A stretch of DNA of 43,435 nt from MVRV01 sp964646755 (GCA_964646755.1 CAZYIE010000029.1:1-43435); one strand, 5' to 3'. Positions 33,105 to 42,189 are shown, counted from the stretch's first letter. Notes: generated by a model not told the origin, from the letters alone. Program-made: numbers and translations.

Positions 33105-33698
33105 TCAGGTGAAAGAAACTTTAGGCGCTTTTCGTTCTTCAGGAGTTTCGATAGATTCCAAAAGCTCGGCTTTCCGGAAGTTAAACGAATCGGCAATGAT
33201 GCTCCTGGGAAATTGTTCCCGGCCTACATTGTATTCGGCGACATAATCATTATATGCCTGGCGGGCAAAAGAAATTTTATTTTCCGTCGATGTTTCTTCT
33301 TCCATCAACGAGCTGATGGTTGAATTGGCTTTCAGCTCGGGATAAGATTCGACAACGGCGAGCAGTTTGCCCATTACTGTGCTTAATAATCCTTCCGCCT
33401 GTGATAATCCGGTCATGGCCGCAGCATTGCCGGGGTTGGAGGCGGCAATTTTGCTGGCATCGAAGGCAGTATTGCGGGCCGAGATGACTGCTTCCAGAGT
33501 CCCCCGTTCGTGTGCCAGATAGCTTTTGGCGCTTTCCACCAAATTGGGTATGAGGTCGTAGCGGCGTTTCAATTGGACATCGATTTGCGAGAATGCATTG
33601 CGGTATTGGTTGCGCAAAAAAACCAGACTGTTATAGATGCCCACAAAATAGTACACGATTATTGCGATAATGACGATGAGTACGATTAATGGAATCAT
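33105..33698 (-). CDS. lemA: LemA family protein
   Basis: A 197-residue LemA protein. It has an N-terminal membrane anchor (1-20), then the family motif YNSLVFLRNQYRNAFSQIDV, QLKRRYDLIPNLVESAK and helical sequence with YPELKAN, ending with ARQAYNDYVAEYNVGREQFP and ESIETPEERKAPKVSF. LemA proteins have a short outside N-terminus and a helical bundle; their role is poorly known. The GGGAGGG site supports the start. It is paired with the M48 protease gene downstream. Confidence 0.95.
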   Translation of the reverse strand: MIPLIVLIVIIAIIVYYFVGIYNSLVFLRNQYRNAFSQIDVQLKRRYDLIPNLVESAKSYLAHERGTLEAVISARNTAFDASKIAASNPGNAAAMTGLSQAEGLLSTVMGKLLAVVESYPELKANSTISSLMEEETSTENKISFARQAYNDYVAEYNVGREQFPRSIIADSFNFRKAELLESIETPEERKAPKVSFT

Positions 33699-33710
33699 AT
33701 GCCCTCCCGG

Positions 33711-34862
33711 TTATGTTTTACCTCGGCTGTTGTGTTTCGTGATGGCCAGATTGTCGCGGTGAATGACTTCTGCGTAGTCCTTGTGTCCCAGAATCTGTTC
33801 AATCTTTGCTGTTTTCAAACCCATTATTTTGCGTATTTCAGCAGAACTGAAATTGACTAGACCCTTGGCAACTGCCGTTCCTTCAAGATTCACGCAACTG
33901 ACCGGATCGCCCACGGCGAAATCTCCTTCGACACCGACAACGCCTGAAGGAAGCAGGCTTTTACCCTTGTCCAGCAGTGCTTTACAGGCGCCGTCATCAA
34001 CAATCAGTTTGCCCTGGGAACGCAGCGTAAAAGCAATCCAGTATTTTTTGCTGTTTAAGCGATCGGCCATCGGCAGGAAAAGAGTGCCTATTTCAAGGCC
34101 TGCAACAATATCAGTTAAGACATTTTTCTTTTTACCGGGCGCAATGATACAGGGAATGCCGATAGCCGTAACTTTTTTGGCGGCCAGAACTTTGCTTTTC
34201 ATGCCGCCTGTGCCAACCGATGATGTTTCCGCTGTGGCAATGGCTTCGATTTCATCCGTGAATTCCGATACCAGCGCAATGAACTTGGCCCTCTTTGATT
34301 CAGCTGGGTTGCAGTCGTATAATCCTGCCGTATTGGTCAGATTAATAAAAAGATCCGCCTCCACGATATTGGCGATCATGGCGGCGAGATTGTCATTGTC
34401 GCCGAATTTGATTTCATCAACGGCAACACTGTCATTTTCCTTGATGACCGGTATCACTTTCCACTCCATCAGAGTGGAAAGAGTATTACGGATATTTAAA
34501 AATCGTTGCCGGTCCGTGAGATCAGCAAGAGTCAATAGAATTTGTGCAACGTAAAGGCCGTTTTTTTCAAACGACTTGGAATAAACGCGCATCAGGCGGC
34601 CCTGTCCTACGGCAGCAGCAGCCTGCTTTTCCGGGATACTTTTGAGTTTGCCGGTTATGTTCAGACGGTGTTTTCCCGAAGCAATCGCCCCGGAAGTTAC
34701 CAGTACTACCGAATAACCCTTATGTACCAGATCGGACATTTCGGCTACTAAGGAATCAACAACTTTAAGATCAAGTCCGTCCGCACCGGTAAGCACCGCC
34801 GAACCAATTTTGATGAGGATTTTTTTTGTGTGAGACAGGGTTTCTTGACGGATATTTTTCAT
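33711..34862 (-). CDS. proB: Glutamate 5-kinase
   Basis: A 383-residue ProB. The amino-acid kinase domain has KIGSAVLTGADGLDLKV, VTSGAIASGKHRL, NDSVAVDEIKFGDNDNLAA and GTGGMKSKVLAAKK. A C-terminal PUA domain follows from about residue 285, as in full-length bacterial enzymes. It performs the first step of proline synthesis, phosphorylating glutamate. It follows obgE by 28 bases. No proA is adjacent within the window. Confidence 0.96.
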   Translation of the reverse strand: MKNIRQETLSHTKKILIKIGSAVLTGADGLDLKVVDSLVAEMSDLVHKGYSVVLVTSGAIASGKHRLNITGKLKSIPEKQAAAAVGQGRLMRVYSKSFEKNGLYVAQILLTLADLTDRQRFLNIRNTLSTLMEWKVIPVIKENDSVAVDEIKFGDNDNLAAMIANIVEADLFINLTNTAGLYDCNPAESKRAKFIALVSEFTDEIEAIATAETSSVGTGGMKSKVLAAKKVTAIGIPCIIAPGKKKNVLTDIVAGLEIGTLFLPMADRLNSKKYWIAFTLRSQGKLIVDDGACKALLDKGKSLLPSGVVGVEGDFAVGDPVSCVNLEGTAVAKGLVNFSSAEIRKIMGLKTAKIEQILGHKDYAEVIHRDNLAITKHNSRGKT

Positions 34863-34890
34863 TGTTGAATTTTCAACTTTTACAAGTTCA

Positions 34891-35892
34891 TTAAGTTTGG
34901 CTTAATTTCTCAATTATTTTATTTAATATTTCCGTGATACCTTCACCGGTTGCGGCGGAAAAAGGATGCAGTATTATGCCTTTTTTCTGAAATCGTGCAA
35001 CATCTTTTTTGACCTGATTCTTGACGTAGGGAAGATCAATTTTGTTGATAGCCACGATCTGCGGCTTCTCCAGCAGCAGTGGATCATAAAACCCCAGTTC
35101 TTTGTTGATTACCTTGTAATTGGTCAGGGCATTGTTATCCGGTTCCGTGGAAATATCAATAATGTGGAGAAGGAGGGATGTCCTTTCTACATGTTTCAAA
35201 AATTGGATGCCCATGCCGTGGCCTTCATGTGCCCCGGCGATCAATCCGGGAATATCAGCCATGACGAAACTTTTGCTGTCGAGATGTTTAACTACGCCCA
35301 AATGCGGAGTGAGTGTTGTAAAAGGATAGTCGGCGATTTTGGGACGAGCTGCGGAAACACGGGAAATAAAAGTTGATTTGCCGGCGTTAGGAAAACCAAC
35401 AATACCGACATCCGCCAGCAGTTTGAGCTCCAGCTTGAGCCAGCGTTCATCACCGGGCATGCCTTCCTGGGCAAAACGCGGTGTCTGATGGGTGGAAGAG
35501 GCAAAATGAGAATTGCCTTTGCCGCCGATACCGCCATAACCGATTATATAAGTTTGTCCGTTTACCGATAAATCGGCAAGTATCTCCTGAGTTTCGAAAT
35601 CCTTGACAATTGTGCCTACGGGCACCACAATTTCCATATCCTCGGCGCTTTTGCCGCTGCGGTTGTTTCCCGAACCATGACTGCCGTTTTTTGCCAGATA
35701 CTGCTGCTGATATTTCAAGTCTAATAAAGTGCGATGGCTTTGGGCGGCGCGAAACACCACGTTGCCGCCTTTGCCGCCTTCGCCGCCGTCAGGACCGCCA
35801 CGCGGCACAAATTTCTCTCGCCGGAAACTTACACAACCGGGTCCACCGTGTCCCGCACGAATAAAAATTTTTGCTTCATCAACAAATTTCAT
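34891..35892 (-). CDS. obgE: GTPase Obg/CgtA
   Basis: A 333-residue Obg. The glycine-rich Obg domain is obvious (RAGHGGPGCVSFRREKF and GGDGGKGG-like repeats), followed by the G domain with GFPNAGKSTFIS (G1), DIPGLI (G3) and NKIDLP (G4). The short form lacks the extra C-terminal domain of E. coli. Obg binds the 50S subunit and acts in ribosome assembly and stress. It lies after rplU-rpmA in the usual order, separated by a terminator. Confidence 0.97.
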   Translation of the reverse strand: MKFVDEAKIFIRAGHGGPGCVSFRREKFVPRGGPDGGEGGKGGNVVFRAAQSHRTLLDLKYQQQYLAKNGSHGSGNNRSGKSAEDMEIVVPVGTIVKDFETQEILADLSVNGQTYIIGYGGIGGKGNSHFASSTHQTPRFAQEGMPGDERWLKLELKLLADVGIVGFPNAGKSTFISRVSAARPKIADYPFTTLTPHLGVVKHLDSKSFVMADIPGLIAGAHEGHGMGIQFLKHVERTSLLLHIIDISTEPDNNALTNYKVINKELGFYDPLLLEKPQIVAINKIDLPYVKNQVKKDVARFQKKGIILHPFSAATGEGITEILNKIIEKLSQT

Positions 35893-35904
35893 AATTGTCT
35901 CATT

Positions 35905-35933
35905 AAAAAAGGCGCTTAAAACAAGCGCCTTTT
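35905..35933 (-). terminator. Intrinsic terminator after rpmA (minus strand)
   Basis: Stem AAAAGGCGCTT / AAGCGCCTTTT with a five-base loop and a T run when read on the minus strand. It lies between rpmA and obgE, so obgE-proB would need read-through or its own promoter. Confidence 0.85.
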
Positions 35934-35958
35934 GTAATCGTAATATTATTGTTAAGTT

Positions 35959-36213
35959 TTAAGCGGCGTAAACACTTACCTTTTTTCTGGTCTTATCGAG
36001 TCTTTCGAATTTGACTATTCCATTAATCAAAGAAAAAATAGTAAAATCTTTTCCTAATCCGACGTTGTTGCCCGGATGAATTTTCGTTCCTACCTGCCGC
36101 ACGATGATCGATCCTGCATGGATTTGCTGGCCGCCGAATACTTTAACGCCACGCCTCTGGGAATTGCTGTCTCTGCCGTTGCGAGAGCTCCCCTGGCCTT
36201 TTTTATGTGCCAT
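35959..36213 (-). CDS. rpmA: 50S ribosomal protein L27
   Basis: An 84-residue L27. It begins MAHKKGQGSSRNGRDSNSQR and has GVKVFGGQQIHAGSIIVRQ and KIHPGNNVGLGKDFTIFS, all standard. The N-terminal tail reaches the peptidyl transferase centre. It follows rplU by 12 bases. The first residues are directly MAHKKG, so no Prp-type cleaved leader is present. Confidence 0.98.
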   Translation of the reverse strand: MAHKKGQGSSRNGRDSNSQRRGVKVFGGQQIHAGSIIVRQVGTKIHPGNNVGLGKDFTIFSLINGIVKFERLDKTRKKVSVYAA

Positions 36214-36225
36214 GACTTCCTCCGC

Positions 36226-36537
36226 TTATATCGTAATCTTTTTAATTTTCATGCTGGTTAATTCTTGGCGATGTCCGGTTTTCTTGTGAAATCCCTTGCG
36301 TCGCGTCATATGGTAAACATGGATTTTCGGGCCCTTCTTTTGATTGACGATTTCACAGGTAACCGAGGCTCCTTCCACAAAAGGTTTGCCGACTTTAACG
36401 TTTTTGTCGTCAGCAACCATCAGGACTTCGTTAAAAACGACTTCCGCGCCTTTATCACCGACCAGCTTTTCTATGGATAAAACATCACCTTCGCTGACTT
36501 TGTGTTGTTTTCCGCCTGTTTTTATTACTGCATACAT
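36226..36537 (-). CDS. rplU: 50S ribosomal protein L21
   Basis: A 103-residue L21. It has MYAVIKTGGKQHKVSEGD, LVGDKGAEVVFNEVLMV and KKGPKIHVYHMTRRKGFHKK followed by HRQELTSMKIKKI, all typical. It is the first gene of the L21-L27 operon, with an AAGGAT site and a clear promoter upstream on the minus strand. Confidence 0.98.
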   Translation of the reverse strand: MYAVIKTGGKQHKVSEGDVLSIEKLVGDKGAEVVFNEVLMVADDKNVKVGKPFVEGASVTCEIVNQKKGPKIHVYHMTRRKGFHKKTGHRQELTSMKIKKITI

Positions 36538-36570
36538 ACGCTTATCCTTATATTGTAATTAAGATCGAAG

Positions 36571-36599
36571 CTTATAGTTAATTTGTGCTTGTTTGTCAA
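36571..36599 (-). promoter_or_regulatory. Sigma-70-type promoter of rplU-rpmA
   Basis: Read on the minus strand: TTGACA, a 17-base spacer, TATAAG. The leader to the rplU ATG would be about 27 bases. Confidence 0.85.
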
Positions 36600-36680
36600 T
36601 AAAATTTAGCTTTTATATTAATATTTTTTAATTATTCGTCACCTAATGGTTAAGTTGCTGAAATAACGGAGCTAATATCT

Positions 36681-39164
36681 TTAAGAAAGCAGAGTCATTG
36701 TTTTAACAACGCGAATTTGCTTCACTTCTTCTTCGTTAAAGCCCAGAACATGCCCTAGAATATCCAGTGGTCTAGCCGCTCCCTGCTGGGCATGTCGAAT
36801 GGTTAAAGACACCTTCTTTTCTGTCAAATCAAGAGTCATTTTGTCCACAAAGGGACGAATATCTTTCGAAATATTTTTCCCCTTCGATTTGCGTTCAATG
36901 ATAAATACCGGTGCGGCCAGGAATTTTTTGATATTATCTTCCAATGCGTCTATTTTTGCCGAATCGATATTGTGAGGAAGGTGCAGCTCGTAGGAGAATC
37001 CCCGCAGAGACTGAGCAAGATCTTTTGCGGCAAAATTCAGTTCGCGAATTTCCAGAACTTCCACACCCTGGGGCAGTGCGTTGTTGATTTCCTTTCTCAG
37101 AAAGTCTGAATCCGCCGAATATTTTTGAGCAGTCACATCAGCGAACTCCTGCAGGCTTTCCATGCCGACGGAGGTTGCCGTGGCAAACGATATTTTCGGA
37201 TGAGGATGGTATCCTGCAGAATAGCATAAAGACAGGCTGCTGCGGCGCAGAGCACGGATTAAGGCAGAAGATAATTCCAGATGGGAAAGGAAACGCGCCC
37301 GCGAGGCTTTGGTAAAGGTGAAACGATAATGTTTCTCAATAGAACTCAGATTAGAAAAGGGGAGGTTAGGTACAGCTGCCGCCTGATCAGTTTTACCATC
37401 AGTCGCGGAAAAAGTGTTTTTTGTTGTGACAAAATCACAAACACCGCATTGCTGGCAGGAGGATGTGCGGCAATCGGCAGTGGCGGAACAATCGGCGGCT
37501 TTGAGCCATTCCGTCAGCAGAAATTCGCGGCTTACACCGCAGTCAATATTATCCCAGGGCAATATTTCGCTTACATCCCGCTCGCGGGTATAATTATCCG
37601 GGTTAATTCCTGTCTCCGTGAGCGCATCCTTCCAGAGGTTAAAATTGAACAGATCGGTCCAGCCGTCAAAACGGCACCCCTTCTGAAAGGCCGTCTCTAA
37701 AAGCGCTCCGAGTTTTTCATCGCCCCGGGAAAATAATCCTTCGAGCATACTCATCCGGGCATCATGCCATTTTACGCTCAGATTGCGGTTACGGATGCGC
37801 TGGCGGACATGTTCCTGTTTGGCATATGTTTCGGCAAGTGAAATCTGGCGATGCCATTGGAACGGTGTGTGTGGCTTGGGAACAAATGTGGAAAGGCTGA
37901 CAGTTACCTGGCCGCGGTTTTTCGCTGCCCGCAGTGTCTGATAGGCCAGCTCTATAATTCCTTCCAAATCTTCCGGCGATTCTTGCGGTAGCCCGATCAT
38001 AAAATATAGTTTGATTGATTTCCATCCGGCGGCAAAAACCTTGTCCACGGTGGCAAGCAGGTCTTCCGCGGTATTCCCCTTATTGATCACCATGCGCATT
38101 TTGTCTGTGCCGGCTTCCGGTGCCAGTGTAAAGCTGGTTTTGCGGGTTCGTTTGATTTCCTCGATTAATGTTCCGGTCAGTGATTCTACCCGCAAAGACG
38201 GCAGCGCCAGCGCCACACGCTGGGCGGAATACCGGTTCATCAAGTCTTTCAGTAAAGGTTCGAGACAACTGTAATCACCGGAGCTCAAAGCAAGAAGCGA
38301 TATTTCATCATGACCTGTTGCGGCCAGTAATTTTCCGGCCATTTCTTTGAGGACAGACGAGTTTCTTTCCCGGTAAGGCCGCCAGATCATTCCTGCCTGG
38401 CAAAATCGGCAGCCACGGGTACAGCCGCGGGCAATTTCCATGACAATGCGGTCATGGACGGTTTGCATTAAGGGCACAACGGGCGAAACCGGATATGGCC
38501 ACAAATTGAGGTCAATTCCCGTTCGTTTTTTAATGATGATGTTTTTATGATGGACAGCGGGAACATAAATGCCGGGAATTTGCGCCAGCTGCACAATAGA
38601 TTCCTGCCGGGAGATCTTGTTTTGCTTGCAGGTAAGGATGAGGGCGGTAATCTCCGCGACAACTTCTTCGCCTTCACCGATAACAAAGACGTCAATAAAA
38701 TCAATCAATGGAGACGGATTAAAGCAACAGGGCCCGCCCGCAATTATCAGGGGATCACTCTCCAGGCGGTCGCTGCGCTTCAGAGGTACGCCGCCCAGCT
38801 CCAGCATGTTTAATACATTAGTGTAAGACAATTCATATTGGAGGGAGAACCCGACAATATCAAAATCCGTAAGCGGCATTTGTGTTTCCAGCGAAGTGAG
38901 GGGCAGGTTGCCTTGCCGCAGTTGTTTTTCGCGATCCGGCCAGGGAGCAAAGCATCTTTGCGCGGCCACATAAGGAATTGCGTTTAATATTTCATAGAGA
39001 ATCTTGAGTCCCAGGTGCGACATGCCGACTTCATAAGTGTCCGGAAAGGCAAGAAGAAAATTTACTTCAGCATTCTCTTTATAAACGGAATTAACTTCGG
39101 CGCCAATGTAGCGGCTGGGCTTGTCGGCGGCAAGCAATAGTTCGTCAAATTTATAGTTGTTCAT
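36681..39164 (-). CDS. B12-binding/radical SAM protein fused to DUF2344 (TIGR03960/TIGR03936 type)
   Basis: An 827-residue two-part protein. The N-terminal half has a cobalamin-binding-like region and a radical SAM domain with cluster motif GCTRGCRFCQAG. The C-terminal part, from about residue 610 (RFTFTKASRARFLSHLELS), matches the DUF2344/TIGR03936 domain. A Cys-rich spacer CRTSSCQQCGVCDF sits between them. The fusion is common next to rplU in this bacterial group. It is probably an RNA or protein modification enzyme, but the reaction is unknown. It starts two bases after the stop of the small upstream gene. Confidence 0.9.
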   Translation of the reverse strand: MNNYKFDELLLAADKPSRYIGAEVNSVYKENAEVNFLLAFPDTYEVGMSHLGLKILYEILNAIPYVAAQRCFAPWPDREKQLRQGNLPLTSLETQMPLTDFDIVGFSLQYELSYTNVLNMLELGGVPLKRSDRLESDPLIIAGGPCCFNPSPLIDFIDVFVIGEGEEVVAEITALILTCKQNKISRQESIVQLAQIPGIYVPAVHHKNIIIKKRTGIDLNLWPYPVSPVVPLMQTVHDRIVMEIARGCTRGCRFCQAGMIWRPYRERNSSVLKEMAGKLLAATGHDEISLLALSSGDYSCLEPLLKDLMNRYSAQRVALALPSLRVESLTGTLIEEIKRTRKTSFTLAPEAGTDKMRMVINKGNTAEDLLATVDKVFAAGWKSIKLYFMIGLPQESPEDLEGIIELAYQTLRAAKNRGQVTVSLSTFVPKPHTPFQWHRQISLAETYAKQEHVRQRIRNRNLSVKWHDARMSMLEGLFSRGDEKLGALLETAFQKGCRFDGWTDLFNFNLWKDALTETGINPDNYTRERDVSEILPWDNIDCGVSREFLLTEWLKAADCSATADCRTSSCQQCGVCDFVTTKNTFSATDGKTDQAAAVPNLPFSNLSSIEKHYRFTFTKASRARFLSHLELSSALIRALRRSSLSLCYSAGYHPHPKISFATATSVGMESLQEFADVTAQKYSADSDFLRKEINNALPQGVEVLEIRELNFAAKDLAQSLRGFSYELHLPHNIDSAKIDALEDNIKKFLAAPVFIIERKSKGKNISKDIRPFVDKMTLDLTEKKVSLTIRHAQQGAARPLDILGHVLGFNEEEVKQIRVVKTMTLLS

Positions 39165-39166
39165 GG

Positions 39167-39553
39167 TTAGTTATCTGCTTTGCTTTGATACTTGTATGGA
39201 TTTTTTTTGATGTCTTTGAGCAGTGATAGAGCAAATTTTTCGGCAAAATTTTCCACCCCGACGTAAGGGAGTGAATTATTTTTGAAGGTATTAATTAATT
39301 CTTCGCGGATCTCAGCGCCTTTTTCTTTCTTAATATAAGCTCTTTCCAGTGTGTGTTCATAAGCAAGCTTATCGCCAAAGATGTTTTTTACCTGCTGATA
39401 ATCGGCAGCATTGGCGAAAAATGATTCCTTTAGGCTAATGTCGATTTTAAAAGCTATTTCCACTTTAACTGTAGGGGCGGCAATTTCCCGCGACAAATCG
39501 AAAATATTTAATTTCAGCCCGTTGGGCAGAATTAGTTCTTCAATTGATTTCAT
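39167..39553 (-). CDS. Small conserved-looking protein of unknown function
   Basis: A 128-residue cytosolic protein with no signal peptide or membrane segment. It starts MKSIEELILPNGLKLNIFDL and contains VKVEIAFKIDISLKESFF and a basic C-terminus (KKNPYKYQSKADN). I do not recognise a family. It has AAGGGA before the ATG and is followed after two bases by the radical SAM/DUF2344 gene, so the two probably work together. Confidence 0.75.
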   Translation of the reverse strand: MKSIEELILPNGLKLNIFDLSREIAAPTVKVEIAFKIDISLKESFFANAADYQQVKNIFGDKLAYEHTLERAYIKKEKGAEIREELINTFKNNSLPYVGVENFAEKFALSLLKDIKKNPYKYQSKADN

Positions 39554-39607
39554 TTGTTTCCCTTCTTTACGTATCTTTGCAGGGGGCTGGTATTAGCATT
39601 TTTAAGC

Positions 39608-39636
39608 TTGACCTGCAATCCTAATCCTTCTATAGA
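39608..39636 (+). promoter_or_regulatory. Sigma-70-type promoter of the Cys-rich protein gene
   Basis: TTGACC, a 17-base spacer and TATAGA, ending 26 bases before the ATG at 39663. It lies in the 109-base divergent spacer. Confidence 0.7.
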
Positions 39637-39662
39637 TCAAGAAACACATTTTAACCATTGAT

Positions 39663-40487
39663 ATGAAAGAGAAAATGGAATCAAATTTAATAGTCCTGTG
39701 CCAGCCTGATGAAAATAAATCCTGTGGGGCCTGCTGCGGTCTTTACAATTATGTGGACAGCTCCCGCGATTCACTGGTGCTGAGACTTCGTGCGCGCACC
39801 AGGCGTTTCCGCAATATGGTGAAAAATCAGGACGACATAAAATGCTATGCCGCAGCCACCCTGGCGGCGGAAGACTGCCGGAAAAGATACGAAGTGATTT
39901 ACTGCTGCGAATATCTCGGTTTTCTGGATGCGGCGGAAAAGAAAGTCGGATGTTTGTTGCACCCTCTGCAAAATTCCGGTTTGGATTTGCGCGCCGGTTC
40001 TTTTTACGGGCAGGAGACATGTGCGGGGCATCTTTGTCCCAGTCATCATTTTATTCCCGCCAATCAGGCGCAAATTTTGCTCAAAATAATTGACGACTGG
40101 TATCTTTATGGTCTTTGTCTGACGGATATTGATCTGGTAGTTGATTATTTTCGCATGATTGCCGATAGAATAGGCGAGGAACTTAAACCGGAAGTTTTTG
40201 CCAACGAAGTTTTAAAAAATATTGCCCGGGAATTTTTCAGCTGGAAAATAAACTGGCCTTTTCGGTCGGAAGAGACCAACCGGTTGGGCAAGTATTATTT
40301 TGACGGCTCGCAGTATATGATCAGTTATATTGACTATGAAAAATTCGGCAGGGAAATTTCTCCCCTGGATAAAATCTTCATGAGCCTTTCTTCCACTTTT
40401 GTCAATCCGCAGGAAATAGCAGCGGCAGAAGATTTAGTTATGGGCAATGTGCGGCAATTTGTCTCCACGTACCGGAAGTATTTTTGA
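39663..40487 (+). CDS. Cys-rich YkgJ-like (zinc/iron chelating) protein
   Basis: A 274-residue protein with a Cys-rich first half: CGACCGLYNY near the start, YCCEYLGFLD, a GCLLHP motif and ETCAGHLCPSHH. The CxxCC plus CLLHP arrangement resembles the YkgJ/UPF0153 family of putative metal-binding proteins. The C-terminal half is helical without known motifs. The start codon lacks a strong Shine-Dalgarno; a second ATG four codons later is possible. It is transcribed divergently from the radical SAM pair. The function is unknown. Confidence 0.75.
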   Translation: MKEKMESNLIVLCQPDENKSCGACCGLYNYVDSSRDSLVLRLRARTRRFRNMVKNQDDIKCYAAATLAAEDCRKRYEVIYCCEYLGFLDAAEKKVGCLLHPLQNSGLDLRAGSFYGQETCAGHLCPSHHFIPANQAQILLKIIDDWYLYGLCLTDIDLVVDYFRMIADRIGEELKPEVFANEVLKNIAREFFSWKINWPFRSEETNRLGKYYFDGSQYMISYIDYEKFGREISPLDKIFMSLSSTFVNPQEIAAAEDLVMGNVRQFVSTYRKYF

Positions 40488-40530
40488 TTTCCTGTTGACA
40501 GGTAACGGGTATTTTGTCTAATGTATAGAA

Positions 40531-40673
40531 TAGACTGTTGAAAAAGGCTCATCTGCTGCGTTACGCTTCGGTTCTCGCTGCTCACGTACGTTTTAAGTAC
40601 GCTCCGCTGCTCGATCCTCGCGATGCCTTGCAGCTAAACCTTCGCGTGCCCTTTAGGGTATTTGAACAGTCTA
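40531..40673. mobile_element. MITE-like palindromic element
   Basis: A 143-bp element bounded by TAGACTGTT (40531-40539) and AACAGTCTA (40665-40673). The ends continue as imperfect inverted repeats, and the centre contains the short dyad CGTAC-gttttaa-GTACG flanked by CGCTGCTC copies. If the outer TA is a duplicated target, it fits Tc1/IS630-type mobilisation. It carries no gene. It ends 24 bases before the hpt start. Confidence 0.7.
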
Positions 40674-40696
40674 ATAAGTAATTGAAGAGTATTTTA

Positions 40697-41242
40697 ATGG
40701 ACAAAATGGACAAAGAAATTCTTTTTTCCCGGGACGCAATCGGGCAGCGGGTGCAGGAAATAGCCGGTCAAATCTCCAGTGATTATCAGGGCCGTGAATT
40801 GATAGTTATTGGTGTTCTGAAGGGGGCTTTTATTTTTATGGCTGATTTAATCCGGGCGCTCGCCATCCCCTGTAAAGTTGATTTTGTTAGGGTAGCCAGT
40901 TATGGCGCTGGTCAGGAAAGTGCCGGCAAGGTAGTCCTGACCAAAGACATAGAAACATCAATTAAAGGCCGGGACATTCTGATTGTGGAAGACATTGTTG
41001 ATACGGGCCTAACTCTGACCTATCTGGTTAAGTGGTTGCTGGAGAGAAATCCGCACTCGCTTAAAGTTTGTGCTTTTTTAGATAAACGCAAAAGAAGAAA
41101 GGTTTTCTTTGAAGCTGATTATGTCGGTTTTACTATAGATGATGGGTTTGTGGTTGGCTATGGACTTGATTTTAACGAGCAGGCTCGTTTTTTACCGGAA
41201 GTTTATATTCTCAAACATGATGAGGTAGGAGTAAAAGAATGA
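40697..41242 (+). CDS. hpt: Hypoxanthine phosphoribosyltransferase
   Basis: A 181-residue enzyme from the chosen ATG. The PRPP-binding motif ILIVEDIVDTGLTL, VIGVLKGAFIFMADLIRAL and VDFVRVASYGAG are typical. It salvages hypoxanthine (and guanine) to IMP/GMP. An in-frame TTG at 40682 would add five residues, but the ATG at 40697 has AAGAG seven bases upstream and begins MDKMDKEI, so I prefer it. The upstream region is occupied by the MITE-like element, which may have displaced or replaced the promoter. It overlaps the next gene by four bases. Confidence 0.95.
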   Translation: MDKMDKEILFSRDAIGQRVQEIAGQISSDYQGRELIVIGVLKGAFIFMADLIRALAIPCKVDFVRVASYGAGQESAGKVVLTKDIETSIKGRDILIVEDIVDTGLTLTYLVKWLLERNPHSLKVCAFLDKRKRRKVFFEADYVGFTIDDGFVVGYGLDFNEQARFLPEVYILKHDEVGVKE

Positions 41243-42171
41243 TCATTCAATGCAGGCAATGCCGGACTAAATTTCGTTTTGATGATGGTCTGATGGAAGG
41301 GGATGGCGTATGGATGCGCTGCAGCCATTGTCAGCACGTTTTCTTTGAAGACAATCCGCAAACTTTAAAGCGAGGTCCGGAGCATTTCTCGACAGAAGAA
41401 ACCATGCCGGCAAAAGCACCGATTTCCGGCGGTGGTGATGAGGATATGGCCCTTTTTCTTGATAATGTCATGAGCGCGCAGAATAGCACTGATAGAGAAT
41501 CATTGCCGGAGATGGAAAAACAGTTCAAAGAGGAAAGCAGGGAAGGGGAAAGTGCTTTAGCCTTTGAATTAATGGTGGAAGATGAAAGCCAGAAGGCCGA
41601 CAAGCCTTCCCGCAAAGGTTTCTGGAGGGTGCTGGCGATTGCCGCTTGGGTCGTTGCTGCGGTTGTTGTTATTCCCGCAATTATTTATATTTTTGTTTTC
41701 CCGCAAATGGGAGACCGATTGCTGAAAGTTGTCAATCAATATGTTGATATTGGTATTCGTGAACCGGTACGCCCCGAAATAGTTGTAGGTCAGGTCAAGT
41801 TACAGGATATAAGGCAGCGGATTTTAAATAATTATGTTTCGGGCCCAATCCGGATTGTCGAAGGTACGGCGGTGAATCAGGCCGATTATCCCATCTCCCG
41901 GATAGTCATCAAAGGTGAAATTGTTGATGCCTATTCTGTAGTCTTGGGCGAACGGGCCATCTATGCCGGCAATGTTTTAACTGATGAAGAATTAACAACG
42001 TTGCCGGAAGAGGCAATTCTCACCAAACTGGCCCGCCCGGAAGGCGGCAACAACTCCAATGATAAAATTATGCCGAACTCTATGATACCTTTCATGATTG
42101 TTTTTGCCCGCGAACCGGCAGGGGTGATTAAGACGACTGTGAAGACTGTGGGCGCGGAACGGCTGTTGTAG
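41239..42171 (+). CDS. Zinc-ribbon membrane protein, DUF3426-like
   Basis: A 310-residue protein. An N-terminal MJ0042-type zinc finger has CRQCRTKFRF and MRCSHCQHVFFE; then an acidic linker, one transmembrane segment (about 131-156), and a periplasmic DUF3426-like domain from about 165 with EGTAVNQADYPISRIVIKGE and VFAREPAGV near the end. This layout is common in deltaproteobacteria; the role is unknown. It overlaps hpt by four bases (ATGA), so the two are co-translated. Confidence 0.85.
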   Translation: MIIQCRQCRTKFRFDDGLMEGDGVWMRCSHCQHVFFEDNPQTLKRGPEHFSTEETMPAKAPISGGGDEDMALFLDNVMSAQNSTDRESLPEMEKQFKEESREGESALAFELMVEDESQKADKPSRKGFWRVLAIAAWVVAAVVVIPAIIYIFVFPQMGDRLLKVVNQYVDIGIREPVRPEIVVGQVKLQDIRQRILNNYVSGPIRIVEGTAVNQADYPISRIVIKGEIVDAYSVVLGERAIYAGNVLTDEELTTLPEEAILTKLARPEGGNNSNDKIMPNSMIPFMIVFAREPAGVIKTTVKTVGAERLL

Positions 42172-42189
42172 GGGTAAGGGAAATAGTCG

